This document shows, piece by piece, positions 36,776 to 46,500 of a DNA stretch of 64,000 nucleotides. Made by a program: the position numbers and the translations under genes. The notes under the pieces are model-generated. The model saw only the letters and a program-made list of their open reading frames with translations. It did no database searches and had not been told where the DNA came from. Positions within the stretch are counted from its first letter, which is position 1; each line of letters opens with the position of its first letter. This DNA comes from Frankiales bacterium (GTDB taxonomy: Bacteria > Actinomycetota > Actinomycetes > Mycobacteriales > Jatrophihabitantaceae), in the NCBI GenBank assembly GCA_025966315.1, contig JAOPUZ010000051.1, forward strand, positions 231,468 through 295,467. The letters are read 5' to 3'.

Positions 36776-38915
36776 GCTGCGCCGCCAGCGGCTGGAACTA
36801 GCGCTCGAGCCGGCCGAACTCGCGGCCGCGCTGGACGACGACCCGGGCTGGAACACCACCGACCTGGTGTGCCTTTCCGGCGACTGGCTCGACGGCGGCG
36901 CGCTGGTCGCGTGCGGTGCGAGCCGGCACGTCGTCGGCGATTGGCCCGAGCTGGGCAATCTTGGGGAGGGTAGAGCCGACGCGGAACATCCCGCGGTCGA
37001 TCCGGTTGGCCCGGTTGATCCGGTCGATCCGGTTGGCCCGGTCAATCTGGTCGATCCGGTCGGCCCGTCGGGGCGCTGGCTGGGCTGGGCCGCCTACGAC
37101 CGCGCCGACTCACGCTGGGGGCTGTTCTCGACCTGGCTGCGCCGGGACGGCGATGGCCGGTGGTCGGCGGAAACCGTCGATCCGACCGTGGAGCTATCCG
37201 ACTTGGCAGCCCGGGTAACCGCGATGCGCCCGGCGGCCGCGGCGCGTCCGCCGTCGCTGCGAGGGCTGCGCGGCACCGATGAGCGCACCCATCTCACGGC
37301 GGTCGAGGAAGCCATCGCGGCCATCCGCGCGGGCGAGCTGTTCCAGGTGAACGTGGCGGCGCGCTGGCAGGCGGACTTCGCCGGCGCGGCCCTGGACCTG
37401 TTCCGGCTCGGGGTAACTCGGCTTCATCCCGGCTGGGCGGCCTTCGTGCGGCTCGGGCCGCCGATCGGAGCGCGGACCGCGGTGAGCTTCTCGCCCGAAT
37501 TGTTCCTGCGCCGGAGCGGCCGCCGGGTGCTGAGCGCGCCGATCAAGGGAACCCGCCGACGGGCGGCCGATTCGGTGGACCGGCAAGATCCGGCCGCGGT
37601 GGCGCTGCGGGCGTCGATCAAGGACCGGGCCGAGAACGTGATGATCGTGGACCTGGTCCGCAATGACCTCGGCCGGGTCTGCGAGCCGGGCACGGTGCAG
37701 CCGCGCGAGCTGCTACAGGTCCGCCCGGCGCCCGGCGTCTGGCACCTGGTGAGCGAGGTGTGCGGCACGCTGCGGGAAGGGATCCCGACCGCTGAGCTGC
37801 TCGCGGCCACCTTCCCACCCGGCTCGGTGACCGGGGCGCCGAAGATCCGCGCCCAGCAGCTGATCGAAGAATTCGAGGACGTCCCGCGCTCCGTCTTCAC
37901 CGGCGCGATCGGCTGGCTGGCCGATGCGATCGACGGCGACGGCGAGTTGAACGTGGCGATTCGGACGTTCGAACTGCAAGCCGATCCGCTCGGTCTCGGA
38001 GTCGATCGGCTCGGTCTCGGTGTCGGCGGCGGGATCACGGCCGACTCGGTGCCGATACTCGAGTGGCAGGAATGCCTCATCAAGGCGGCCCCGTTGTTCG
38101 AGCTGTTCGCCGACATCGAGCCGAGCGGGCCCGCGAATGGCAGCGGGCCCGACGCACCACCGGACGTCGATCCCGAGGTCGGCATCGTCGAGACGATGCT
38201 GGCGACGGACGGCCGCGTCCACGCCCTGGCCGACCACCTGAGCCGACTCGACACGTCGGCCCGAGAGCTGTTCGGGACCGGTTTGCCGTCCGACCTCGCC
38301 GCTCAAGTGCGGCTGACGGCAGCCGGCCGAGGCGGGCGGTGGCGAGTGCGGGTGACGGCCCGGGCCGCGTCGACCGAGGTGGCCATCGTGGCCGCCGGCC
38401 CGGCGCCGCACCGGATCCAACTGATCACAAGTGCTCGCGGGGCCGGTTGCTGGCGACATAAATGGGCCGACCGACGCCTGTACGACCGACTGGAGGCCGA
38501 GCTAGCCGGGACCCAGCGACTCGAGGCCGAGCTAGCCGAGGTGGCGTTACCGGCGTCGCTCACCCTGCCGCTGTTCCAGCGCGAACCCACCGGCCCGCCG
38601 CACACACAGCAGCCGCAGATACAGGAGACCAGCCGAAGCGCAATCGTCGTCCTCGATCAGCACGCAACCGTGCTGGCCCCGCCGCTATCCGATGCGATCT
38701 TGCCCAGTGTCACTCGGCGGCGCTTCCTCGACGCTGCCCGTGATCGGGGCCGGCGGATCGAGATCCGCGAGATCGACCGCCGGGAGCTCCTGGCCGGCCG
38801 GCTCGTCCTCAGCCTGTCCGCCATCGCCGGCGTCGTCGCCGTCGATCGGCTCGACGACATCCAGCTCGACGTCGACCTGGACCTGCTCGACGTCGTCGAG
38901 AAATGGCTCGGCTGA
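36768..38915 (+). CDS. pabB: Aminodeoxychorismate synthase component I fused to aminodeoxychorismate lyase (PabB-PabC)
   Basis: 715 residues, TTG start with AGAAGG upstream. Residues up to about 455 form a chorismate-binding PabB domain: GELFQVNVAARWQADF, IKGTRR, KDRAENVMIVDLVRNDLGRV, TFPPGSVTGAPK. The C-terminal part (about 465-715) is a class IV aminotransferase-like PabC (VGIVETMLATDGRVHALADHLSRLDTS) with the PLP lysine in HKWADRRLYD. Together with a glutaminase subunit it makes p-aminobenzoate for folate. An in-frame 27-base minisatellite lies in the N-terminal region. The last 77 codons overlap the DUF3027 gene on the other strand. Confidence 0.93.
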   Translation: MAELRRQRLELALEPAELAAALDDDPGWNTTDLVCLSGDWLDGGALVACGASRHVVGDWPELGNLGEGRADAEHPAVDPVGPVDPVDPVGPVNLVDPVGPSGRWLGWAAYDRADSRWGLFSTWLRRDGDGRWSAETVDPTVELSDLAARVTAMRPAAAARPPSLRGLRGTDERTHLTAVEEAIAAIRAGELFQVNVAARWQADFAGAALDLFRLGVTRLHPGWAAFVRLGPPIGARTAVSFSPELFLRRSGRRVLSAPIKGTRRRAADSVDRQDPAAVALRASIKDRAENVMIVDLVRNDLGRVCEPGTVQPRELLQVRPAPGVWHLVSEVCGTLREGIPTAELLAATFPPGSVTGAPKIRAQQLIEEFEDVPRSVFTGAIGWLADAIDGDGELNVAIRTFELQADPLGLGVDRLGLGVGGGITADSVPILEWQECLIKAAPLFELFADIEPSGPANGSGPDAPPDVDPEVGIVETMLATDGRVHALADHLSRLDTSARELFGTGLPSDLAAQVRLTAAGRGGRWRVRVTARAASTEVAIVAAGPAPHRIQLITSARGAGCWRHKWADRRLYDRLEAELAGTQRLEAELAEVALPASLTLPLFQREPTGPPHTQQPQIQETSRSAIVVLDQHATVLAPPLSDAILPSVTRRRFLDAARDRGRRIEIREIDRRELLAGRLVLSLSAIAGVVAVDRLDDIQLDVDLDLLDVVEKWLG
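36996..37067 (+). repeat. 27-bp in-frame minisatellite inside pabB
   Basis: About 2.7 copies of a 27-base unit (36996-37022, 37023-37049, partial 37050-37067) encode a VDPVGP-type peptide repeat in a loop before the conserved PabB core. The copy number could vary without frameshift, since the unit is a multiple of three. Confidence 0.8.
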
Positions 38916-39752
38916 GGCGAGGTCACCGGTCACGAGCGCACCGGACACGACCTCGATCGACTCGTCGTCGAACACCGACCCGAGATCGGCCTCGACCAGC
39001 TCCAGCACGACCTCGGAGTGCGCGCCACAGCCGTGCTCGTAACTGACGACCCGGCCATCACTGTCGGAGATTTCGTTGGCACAGACGCCGAATGCTGCTC
39101 GCAGCGAGCCCGCCAACTGCACCATGAAGCCGCACGAACCGCAGTGCGCCGGGGCTTGCTTGGCCATCGGAGTGTCCGGGCCGCTGTCGCCGTCGTACCA
39201 CCGCTCGGCCGCGTCGTAGCGTCCGAGCCGAGAGAGCACCCGGACGCGGCCGACGCCCAGTTCGAAGGCGACCTCGTTGACCTGCTCATCGTCAGTGTCC
39301 AGGTAACTCGGGACCAGGCGCGGGTCGTCCGGGGCCGACGGCAGCAGATCACCGGGGCCCAGGTCGCCGCGTTCGACCCGTTCGTTCCATGGCACCCAGG
39401 CCGGCGCGAGCACCGCCGATTCGCCGGGCAGCAGCACGACCTCGGCCACCGTCGGGTCGTAACCAGGCACCCGGCCCACCGTGACCGCCCAATACCAGCC
39501 GCGGTAGCCGAACTGCTTGGCCGCGAATCCGTGGGTCACCGAGTGTTCGGATTCGGGCCGGACACCCAAGTGTTCCCCGACGGTGTCAGCACCGAGGTCA
39601 ACCGCCGCCGCCCGCGCAAGTTCGACCGCGCCGGCGCTGATTTCGTCGAGGGCCACGTCCGGAACAGCGGCGAAGCTCTCGACGGCGAGCATCGGAAGGG
39701 CCGGCATCGTCGTGCCGTCCAGGTTGGCAGTCACACCCACATTGTGACTCAT
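38685..39752 (-). CDS. DUF3027 domain protein with antisense-overlapping acidic tail
   Basis: 355 residues from ATG 39752 (MSHNVGVTANLDG). The DUF3027 core is clear: EHLGVRPESEHSVTHGFA, YRGWYWAVTVGR, AEVVLLPG, APAWVPWNERV, LGPGDLLP, and the C-terminal HCGSCGFMVQLAGSLRAAFGVCANE, a likely zinc site, with YEHGCGAHSE. Residues from about 280 on are an acidic, low-complexity tail (DLASAEPFLDDVEQVQVDVELDVV). The final 231 bases overlap the pabC part of the opposite gene. Function unknown; a conserved actinobacterial family. Confidence 0.88.
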   Translation of the reverse strand: MSHNVGVTANLDGTTMPALPMLAVESFAAVPDVALDEISAGAVELARAAAVDLGADTVGEHLGVRPESEHSVTHGFAAKQFGYRGWYWAVTVGRVPGYDPTVAEVVLLPGESAVLAPAWVPWNERVERGDLGPGDLLPSAPDDPRLVPSYLDTDDEQVNEVAFELGVGRVRVLSRLGRYDAAERWYDGDSGPDTPMAKQAPAHCGSCGFMVQLAGSLRAAFGVCANEISDSDGRVVSYEHGCGAHSEVVLELVEADLGSVFDDESIEVVSGALVTGDLASAEPFLDDVEQVQVDVELDVVEPIDGDDAGDGGQAEDEPAGQELPAVDLADLDPPAPITGSVEEAPPSDTGQDRIG

Positions 39753-39810
39753 CGGCACGACCCGGATGGCCAGCCATAGAAATGTCGCCGCCGTGCGGCA
39801 GGATGGCAAC

Positions 39811-41502
39811 GTGGCTCAGGACCGCGGATCCCACGACGGCGTTGACGCCGACGGCTTTTCCGCGCCCACCCTGCACTCCGCCGGCGCGGCCGCGAATCCG
39901 TCCGGCGCGCCCGCCAATCCGGCCGGCCAACCGCGTAACACGCTGCCGCTGCCGGGCGAGGGGGTTGGCACGCCGCCGGACGCTGGGCGGACGGAAAACC
40001 GGCGGCCGGGCGACGGGGGCTCGCCGTCGGACGGGGTGCGTCGCGGCACAAGCCGACCGGCACCGACCGGCAACGTGACGGTCACGCGAGCGGTGGTCGC
40101 CCGTAGCCGGTACATCTCCAAGCTGGTGGCGCACAAGGTGATCTCGGCCAGCGAAGCCGACGGAGCGCGCGAGTCCGGCCTGACGGCGATGATCTGGAAC
40201 CAGGTCATGTCCTACGGGGCGGACGCCATGGTGACCGTCGCGCTGGCCGGCACGGTGTTCTTTTCGGCCCCGTCGCAGGCCCAGCGCGGCAACGTGCTGC
40301 TGTACTTGTTGATCACGATGGCGCCGTTCGCAGTCGTCGCCCCGATCATCGGCCCGGCGCTGGACCGGGTCCAGCACGGCCGGCGCTGGGTAATGGCCGG
40401 CACCGCGATCGGACGGGCCGTGCTGGCCGTCGTAATGGCGCAGAACTTCAACGATCTACTGGTGTTGTTCCCGGCCGCGCTCGGTTCGCTGGTGCTGTCC
40501 AAGGCGTACGCGGTGATCCGTTCCTCGGCCGCGCCCCGGCTCGTCCCGCATGGGCTGACGCTGGTCGAGGCGAACGCTCGGCTGACGATTTTCGGGCTGG
40601 CCGCGGCCCTGATCGGCGGCGGCATCGTCGGGGTTGCCATCAAGCTCACGGGCTCCTACCCGCTGGGGCTGTGGATCACCGCAGCCGCGTTCGCAGTCAC
40701 CGCGTTCTATGCGTTCCGATTACCGAAGATCGTCGACACCTTGCCCGACTCGATCGGGATGTCGGACGAGCGAGCCGATTACGGCGCCGGACCGAGTGCC
40801 GCGCAGACCCGCCGGGCCAGTGCGCCGCCCGCCTCGTCACCGCTACGCCGGTTCGGTCGCCGGTTCATGCACTGGATGAGCCACGGGTTCACCGACCACG
40901 TGATCTTTGCTCTGCAAGGCGAATCGACGCTCCGCTGGCTGTCCGGTTTTCTGACGATCTTCCTGGCCTTCTACATCGAGGCCGTCTCACACGGCTGGCA
41001 CGCGGTGCTCAGTCTCGGCGGGGTCGGGTTGGCGACCGGCGTCGGTAACTTCGCCGGGACCGGCATCGGCACCCGGCTCAAACTGGCTCGCCCGCACCTG
41101 ATCGTGCTGCTGTGCATGGGCGTATCGGCCATCGCCTGCATTGTGACCGCGGTCCTGTTCAGCGTGCCGATGGCCATCCTGGCCACGCTGATATCGGCAA
41201 CCGGCAACTCGCTGGCCAAGCTTTCGCTGGACGCGGTCATCCAACGGGACGTGGCCGAATCCAGCCGCTCATCGGCCTTCGGTCGGTCCGAGACGTTTCT
41301 GCAACTGTCCTGGGTGGTCGGGGCCACGGTGGTGATCCTGCTGCCCGCCCGCAACGGCCAGCTCGGCTTCATCGTGGCCGCGGCCGTGACCGCGCTGGCA
41401 TCGGGACTGCTCCTGGTTCGGCGCCGGGCGATGCGAGGTGCGCAACAACGCGAACCACTCGCCCCAAGACCGGGTCCGCATCCCGGTAACGTCGCCCCGT
41501 GA
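39811..41502 (+). CDS. MFS transporter with long N-terminal disordered segment
   Basis: 563 residues from GTG 39811 (AGGA seven bases upstream); ATG 39766 is an alternative. Residues 1 to about 95 are Gly/Pro/Asn-rich and disordered. About twelve helices follow (SYGADAMVTVALAGTVFFSAPS, then APIIGPALDRVQHGRRWVM with the loop 2-3 motif). I recall a homologous large MFS gene next to DUF2771 and DUF3027 in mycobacteria. Its stop overlaps the lipoprotein start (GTGA), so it heads the MFS-lipoprotein-mqnB-mqnD run. Substrate unknown. Confidence 0.85.
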   Translation: MAQDRGSHDGVDADGFSAPTLHSAGAAANPSGAPANPAGQPRNTLPLPGEGVGTPPDAGRTENRRPGDGGSPSDGVRRGTSRPAPTGNVTVTRAVVARSRYISKLVAHKVISASEADGARESGLTAMIWNQVMSYGADAMVTVALAGTVFFSAPSQAQRGNVLLYLLITMAPFAVVAPIIGPALDRVQHGRRWVMAGTAIGRAVLAVVMAQNFNDLLVLFPAALGSLVLSKAYAVIRSSAAPRLVPHGLTLVEANARLTIFGLAAALIGGGIVGVAIKLTGSYPLGLWITAAAFAVTAFYAFRLPKIVDTLPDSIGMSDERADYGAGPSAAQTRRASAPPASSPLRRFGRRFMHWMSHGFTDHVIFALQGESTLRWLSGFLTIFLAFYIEAVSHGWHAVLSLGGVGLATGVGNFAGTGIGTRLKLARPHLIVLLCMGVSAIACIVTAVLFSVPMAILATLISATGNSLAKLSLDAVIQRDVAESSRSSAFGRSETFLQLSWVVGATVVILLPARNGQLGFIVAAAVTALASGLLLVRRRAMRGAQQREPLAPRPGPHPGNVAP

Positions 41503-41978
41503 CCGAATCGCCACCCCGCTCCCGACTGCGATCGGTCGGCTTGCTCGGGGCCGCCGTCGCTGTGGTCGTCCCGCTGCTCATGGCCTGCGACAAGCCGCAG
41601 CCGACGGTCACGGTGTTCACCGGGACAAAGGCCAAGCAGGTCTCGGCCCAGCCGGTGTGCACAATCGTCGGCCGGTGCCAGACCGATCTCGGCAAGATTG
41701 CCCGCATCACGGCCGCGAGCGGTTCCGACATCCTCATCGACGTACCGAAGAACCTGGCTCAAGCGGGTTGGCTGGTTGCCGCATTCACGACAGATGCCGC
41801 GGGCAAGAACACGCCGCTCAGCACGCCCGGCGCCGGTACCTCGACCATGCACGGCAACCTCAGTACCAAGGTCAGCGTGCCGGCCCAGTCCGCCGGCAGC
41901 TACTTCCTGCAGGTCTCCTCACTCAAGCCGAGCAGCCAGTTGACCACCTGGCTCGTCGGCGTCGACCTCACCAACTAA
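41499..41978 (+). CDS. DUF2771-like lipoprotein
   Basis: 159 residues, GTG start. N-terminal signal (RLRSVGLLGAAVAVVVPLLMAC) with lipobox L27-M-A-C30, so it should be lipid-anchored on the outer face of the membrane. The mature part is beta-rich (FTGTKAKQVSAQPVCTIVG, then VPAQSAGSYFLQVSSLKPS) and resembles the DUF2771 family, which I remember beside mqnB in Streptomyces and beside the MFS gene in mycobacteria. It has a four-base overlap with the MFS gene and 9 bases to mqnB. Role unknown. Confidence 0.75.
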   Translation: MTESPPRSRLRSVGLLGAAVAVVVPLLMACDKPQPTVTVFTGTKAKQVSAQPVCTIVGRCQTDLGKIARITAASGSDILIDVPKNLAQAGWLVAAFTTDAAGKNTPLSTPGAGTSTMHGNLSTKVSVPAQSAGSYFLQVSSLKPSSQLTTWLVGVDLTN

Positions 41979-41987
41979 TCTGCTTCG

Positions 41988-42677
41988 ATGGTGCGGCTGC
42001 TGGTGGTGACGGCTGTCTCGGCTGAGCGCGACGCGGTGACGGCGGGCCGGGATCCCGCGATCGGTGCGATAAACGGGCTCGAGATCCACCGGAGCGTCAC
42101 GCCCGCCGGTCTGCTGGACGTCATCTGCGGCGGCGTCGGGCCGGTAGAAGCCGCGGTGTCGGCGTCCTGCGCGCTGCGCGCGGGCTATGACTACGTCATG
42201 TCCGCGGGCATCGGTGGCGGCTTCGACGGTGTCGAAGTCGGCTCACTCGTGGTGGCCGACGCCGTGGCGCACGCTGATCTCGGATCCCAAACCGCTGACG
42301 GTTTCGTGTCCATGGCCGACCTGGGCTGGGGTGCGGTGCGCTTTGCCGCCGATTCGCGCCTGCTCACGTTGGTCGCCGAGCGAACCGGCGCCAGCCGTGG
42401 CTGCATCGTCACCGTCTCGACCGCCACCGGCACCGCCGAACGCGCGGCTGAGTTGTCCCGGCTGCACCCCGACGCGGCGGCGGAAGGCATGGAGGGGGTG
42501 GGCGTCCAGCGGGCCGCCGCGCGACAGGGCGTGCCGTTCGGGGAACTGCGCGCAATCTCCAACCGAGTCGGGCCGCGTAACCTCAAAGCCTGGCGGATCG
42601 GTGATGCATTGGCCGCCCTGACCGGGGCCTTCGACCGGCTACTAGCCCAACCCATACGTATCGGAGTTCCGCAATGA
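41988..42677 (+). CDS. mqnB: Futalosine hydrolase
   Basis: 229 residues of the nucleoside phosphorylase/hydrolase fold (LLVVTAVSAERDAVTAG at the N terminus, SAGIGGGFDGVEVGSLVVADAVAHADLG, then EGMEGVGVQRAAARQGVPFGELRAISNRVGPRNLKAWRI). The E-G-M-E and late D/N positions match futalosine hydrolase rather than MTAN. It cleaves futalosine to dehypoxanthinylfutalosine and hypoxanthine in the alternative menaquinone pathway. It overlaps mqnD by four bases (ATGA). Confidence 0.93.
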   Translation: MVRLLVVTAVSAERDAVTAGRDPAIGAINGLEIHRSVTPAGLLDVICGGVGPVEAAVSASCALRAGYDYVMSAGIGGGFDGVEVGSLVVADAVAHADLGSQTADGFVSMADLGWGAVRFAADSRLLTLVAERTGASRGCIVTVSTATGTAERAAELSRLHPDAAAEGMEGVGVQRAAARQGVPFGELRAISNRVGPRNLKAWRIGDALAALTGAFDRLLAQPIRIGVPQ

Positions 42678-43507
42678 CTTCTGCGAGCAGTTCGGCTGAC
42701 CGGCTTTCGGTCGCGTTTTCGCCCTGCCCGAACGACACCTTCGTCTTTCACGCCTGGACCCACGGGCTCATCGACGGTGCACCGGGCGTGGACCTGACGT
42801 TCGCCGACGTCGACGTCACGAACACCGCGGCCGAAAAGGGCGAGTACGACGTGGTGAAGGTGTCCTACGCCGCGCTGCCCTGGCTGCTTGATCAGTATCG
42901 GTTACTGCCCACGGGCGGCGCGCTCGGCCGCGGCTGCGGGCCGCTGGTGCTCGTCAACGGCGATCGGCCGAACCTGGACGGCGCGCGGGTGGCCGTTCCT
43001 GGCGAGCGGACCACGGCATACCTGCTCATGCGGCTGTGGGCCACCGGACAGTCGCCGGCCTCGATCGACGTGGTGCCATTCGTCGACATCATGCCCGGCG
43101 TCCGGGACGGCCGTTACGACGCCGGTCTGGTCATTCATGAAGCCCGGTTCACCTACCCGCAGTACGGCTTGCGGGCGCTGGCCGACCTCGGCGAATGGTG
43201 GGAGGCGAGCACCGGGCATCCCATTCCGCTCGGCGCAATCCTGGCCCGTCGCGACCTGGACGCCGATGCGTTGACCACCGTAATCCGGCGTTCGGTCCAG
43301 CATGCGTTCGACCACCCGCAGGACTCGGCGGCCTGGGTCGCCGAGCACGCGGACGAGATGGATCCGGCCGTCCAGCAGCAGCACATTGCCTTGTACGTCA
43401 ACGATTTCACCCTCGACCTGGGCGAGCCCGGGTATGCCGCGATCGAGGATCTACTCACCCGCGCCCACGACGCCGGCCTGGTGCCGCCGGTCGGCCGGCT
43501 GCGCTGA
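42674..43507 (+). CDS. mqnD: 1,4-dihydroxy-6-naphthoate synthase
   Basis: 277 residues, periplasmic-binding-protein-like fold reused as an enzyme (SVAFSPCPNDTFVFHAWTHGLID, LPTGGALGRGCGPLVL, FVDIMPGVRDGRYDAGLVIHEARFTY, the latter with the catalytic His region). It converts cyclic dehypoxanthinylfutalosine to 1,4-dihydroxy-6-naphthoate. Together with mqnB it shows that this organism makes menaquinone by the futalosine route; mqnA and mqnC are not in the window. Confidence 0.95.
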   Translation: MTSASSSADRLSVAFSPCPNDTFVFHAWTHGLIDGAPGVDLTFADVDVTNTAAEKGEYDVVKVSYAALPWLLDQYRLLPTGGALGRGCGPLVLVNGDRPNLDGARVAVPGERTTAYLLMRLWATGQSPASIDVVPFVDIMPGVRDGRYDAGLVIHEARFTYPQYGLRALADLGEWWEASTGHPIPLGAILARRDLDADALTTVIRRSVQHAFDHPQDSAAWVAEHADEMDPAVQQQHIALYVNDFTLDLGEPGYAAIEDLLTRAHDAGLVPPVGRLR

Positions 43508-43596
43508 GCTACCTCAGTCCGGCTGCGCTGCCTGTCCGGCTGCGCTGCCCGGCGGCGCTCCATCCCGACCCGACAGCCGGGCATAGTTTTGCGAGG
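43508..43596. repeat. Short direct repeats downstream of mqnD
   Basis: A 15-base direct repeat TCCGGCTGCGCTGCC occurs at 43518-43532 and 43535-43549, with a related CCGGCTGCGCTGA at the mqnD stop. It lies between convergent genes. No clear terminator stem was found. Confidence 0.5.
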
Positions 43597-46500
43597 TCAG
43601 GCTCGGCTGCGTCGCCGGGTGCCGGCCACCGCGAGGACGCCGGCGCCGATGAAGCCGGCGCCGACGATGAGCGGCGTTCGGACGTCCACGCCGGTATCGG
43701 ACAACTCGGCGCTGGGCGCGGCCGCGGCAACACCGGGGATCGACGGGACATCGATGGTGACCGTCACGAATTCGCTGCTGCCGTCAGCCCGCACGACCAG
43801 GTAGGTGATCGTGTCCGGTCCGCTGTAGCCGTCGGCCGCGGTGTAGAAGAGTTTCCCGTTGCGAATGAAGGCTGTTCCGTGCGCGGGTGCGTCGGTGATC
43901 GTGACCACCACTCCGTTGCCGGTCGGCACCGAGAGCGTCACTTTGGAACCGGTCGCGGACGCCTTGGCCGTCGCCTTCGAGAAGGTGTGCGGAATGGCGA
44001 TGACCGCGAATGACGCGGTGGCCGTGCTCGGGTTGTAGTTGTCGTCGCCCAGGTAGGACGCCACGAGCGGGTAATCGCCAATGGCCAGCGTCTTGCTTGT
44101 CGTACAGGTCAACGCCGGCAGCACGATCGTGCACAGCGTGTGCCCCTTCGAGGTGACCGTCACCGTCCCGGTCGCGTCGTCCGGAATTCCACTGAGCGTG
44201 ATGACCACCGGCTGGCCGAGCGTGGCCTTGGCCACCGAGGGTGTCGCCACCATCACGAACGACGCGGTGGTGATGTGCAGGGCGCCGGACGCGGTGGAAC
44301 CCAGATGGTTGGCATCACCCGAATACGTCGCGGTCACGTCGTAATCGCCCGCCCCGAACGCGGCGTCGACCGCGCAGGAAGTTTCCGGCAGTGTCGCGGT
44401 GCACAACACGTCGCCGGCCGCATCGGTGAAGACGACGGTGCCGGTGGCCGCGGTTGTGCCGGTAACCGGCAGCCCGCCGTAGGCCAACGTGGTGACAGTG
44501 CCGAAGTGGCCGGCGGTCGACGCGGCGGTGGAGATCGCCGTTGCCGCCTGAGCGACCTCGAAGGCGGTGCCGGCCGACGAACCGTCGTGGTTGCCGTCAC
44601 CGGAATAGGTGGCCGTCACCGGGTAGTGGCCGGCCGCCAAATCAGCAGGCGTGCTGCACGACGTGGCGGGCAGCGTCGCCGTACACAGCGTCGTTCCAGC
44701 CGCGCTAAACGTAACCGTGCCGGTGGCTGCGGTCGGTCCGGATACCGTCAAACCGGAGTAGGACAGCGTGTCGGCCGACCCGAAGCTCACCGAGTTGTCA
44801 CTCACCGCCGCCACCAGTGCGGTTGGCGCACTGGTCACGTCGAACGCGGTCGTCGCCGTCGACGCGGCGTAGTTCGAATCGCCCGAGTAGGACGCGGTGA
44901 CGCCGTAGTGGCCGGTGTCCAGGTCGTCGGGTGCGACGCAGGAGGTCGCAGGCAAGGTCGCCGTACACAACGTGGTGTGGCTGGCGTCGGCGAACGTGAC
45001 CGTGCCGGTGGCCGCGTTCGGCCCGGTCAGGGTCAGCCCGGAATAGGACAGCGTGGCCGCATTGGCGTACGCGGTGCTGGGCGGCGTGACGTCAGCGACC
45101 AGACCGGTCGCGCCGTGCTGGCCGACCGTGATCGGGAACGACGTGGCGGCGCCGGCGTCGTAGTTGGCGTCGCCGGCATAGGTCGCGGTCACGGTGTAGC
45201 TGCCGGCCGGCAGCGCCGTCGACGTCGAGCAGGACGTGGCCGGCAGGATGGCCACACACAGCACGTTGCTCGCGGCGTCGGTGAAGGTGACGGTTCCGGT
45301 GGCCGCGTTGCCACCGGTGGTGGGCAGCCCGGCGAAGGACAGGGTGTCGGCGTCGCCGTAGGTAATGACCGGGCTGGTGGCCGAGGCGGTCAAGGTAATG
45401 GGCGCCTTGGTCACGGTCATCGGTACGGCTACCGAATTCACGGCGGCGTAGTGCGGGTCACCTGAGTAGAACGCCGTCACCGCGTATACGCCGGCCGCCA
45501 GGGTGGTGGCCGTCGAGCACGAGGTGCTGGGCAACGTCGCGGTACACAGCACGTTGAGACCGGCATCCTTGAAGGTGACCGTGCCGGTCGCGGCGGTCGC
45601 GCCGGCGGTCGGCAGTCCGCTGAAAGACAGCGTGTCGGTACTGCCGTAGGTGATGGACGGATCGCTGACGGCGGCGGTCAGCGTGTTGGTCGCCTGTCCG
45701 ACGGTAAGGCTGGTCGCCGCGGTGCTGGCGTTGTAGTTGGTGTCACCGGAGTAGGTCGCGGTGATGCTGTAGCTGCCCAGCGCGAGGTCGGCGGCGGTCG
45801 AACAGCTGGTCGCGATGGTGACGTCGGCAACCGTGCACAGCTCATTGTTGGACGCGTCCTTGAACACCACCGTCCCCGTTGCGCCGGCGGGCAGGCCGCT
45901 GGCCAACAGCGTGGAGGACGCGCCGAAGGCGGCCGCGGCTGGAGTGGCGGCCGCGGTGAACGGTGCGCCCGCCTTGTTCACGGTGAAGCTCGTGGTGGCG
46001 TCCTGCGTGGCGTACGGACTACTGGCGCCCGGTGCGTAGGTAGCGGTTACCGCGTAGCTGCCACCATGCGGAGCCGTCACTACGCATGACGTTGCCGCGG
46101 TGACGTCCGGCACGGCGCAGAGGGTGTTGTTGCCTGCGTCCTTGAACGTGACCGCGCCGGTGGCACCGCTCGGGATTCCGGTGAACGACAGCGTCTCGTT
46201 CGCCCCGTAGCTGATGGTCCCGCTCGCGGACGCGACGAACGAGCTCACCGTGACCGGCAGGGTCGTGGTGGCCGGGTTCGCGTCCGTCGAGGACACCTGC
46301 GATCGGATCGTGTAGCTGCCGGGTGTCGTACCGCTGCCGATCGTCACCGGGATATCGGCGGTCGGCAGGTTCGTGCCCGCCGCGATGGCGCTGCCCGGGG
46401 TGTACGTACACGAGGTGACCTGAGCCGTGCTCGTACAGGTGTAGCCGTTGGTCGTGAACGGGCCGGCCTGCGGGGTGATGCCGGCCGGGAACGTGGTGGT

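Noticed and set aside
43508..43596. CRISPR-like direct repeats
   Set aside because: Only two 15-base copies with a 2-base gap; no spacers or cas genes.
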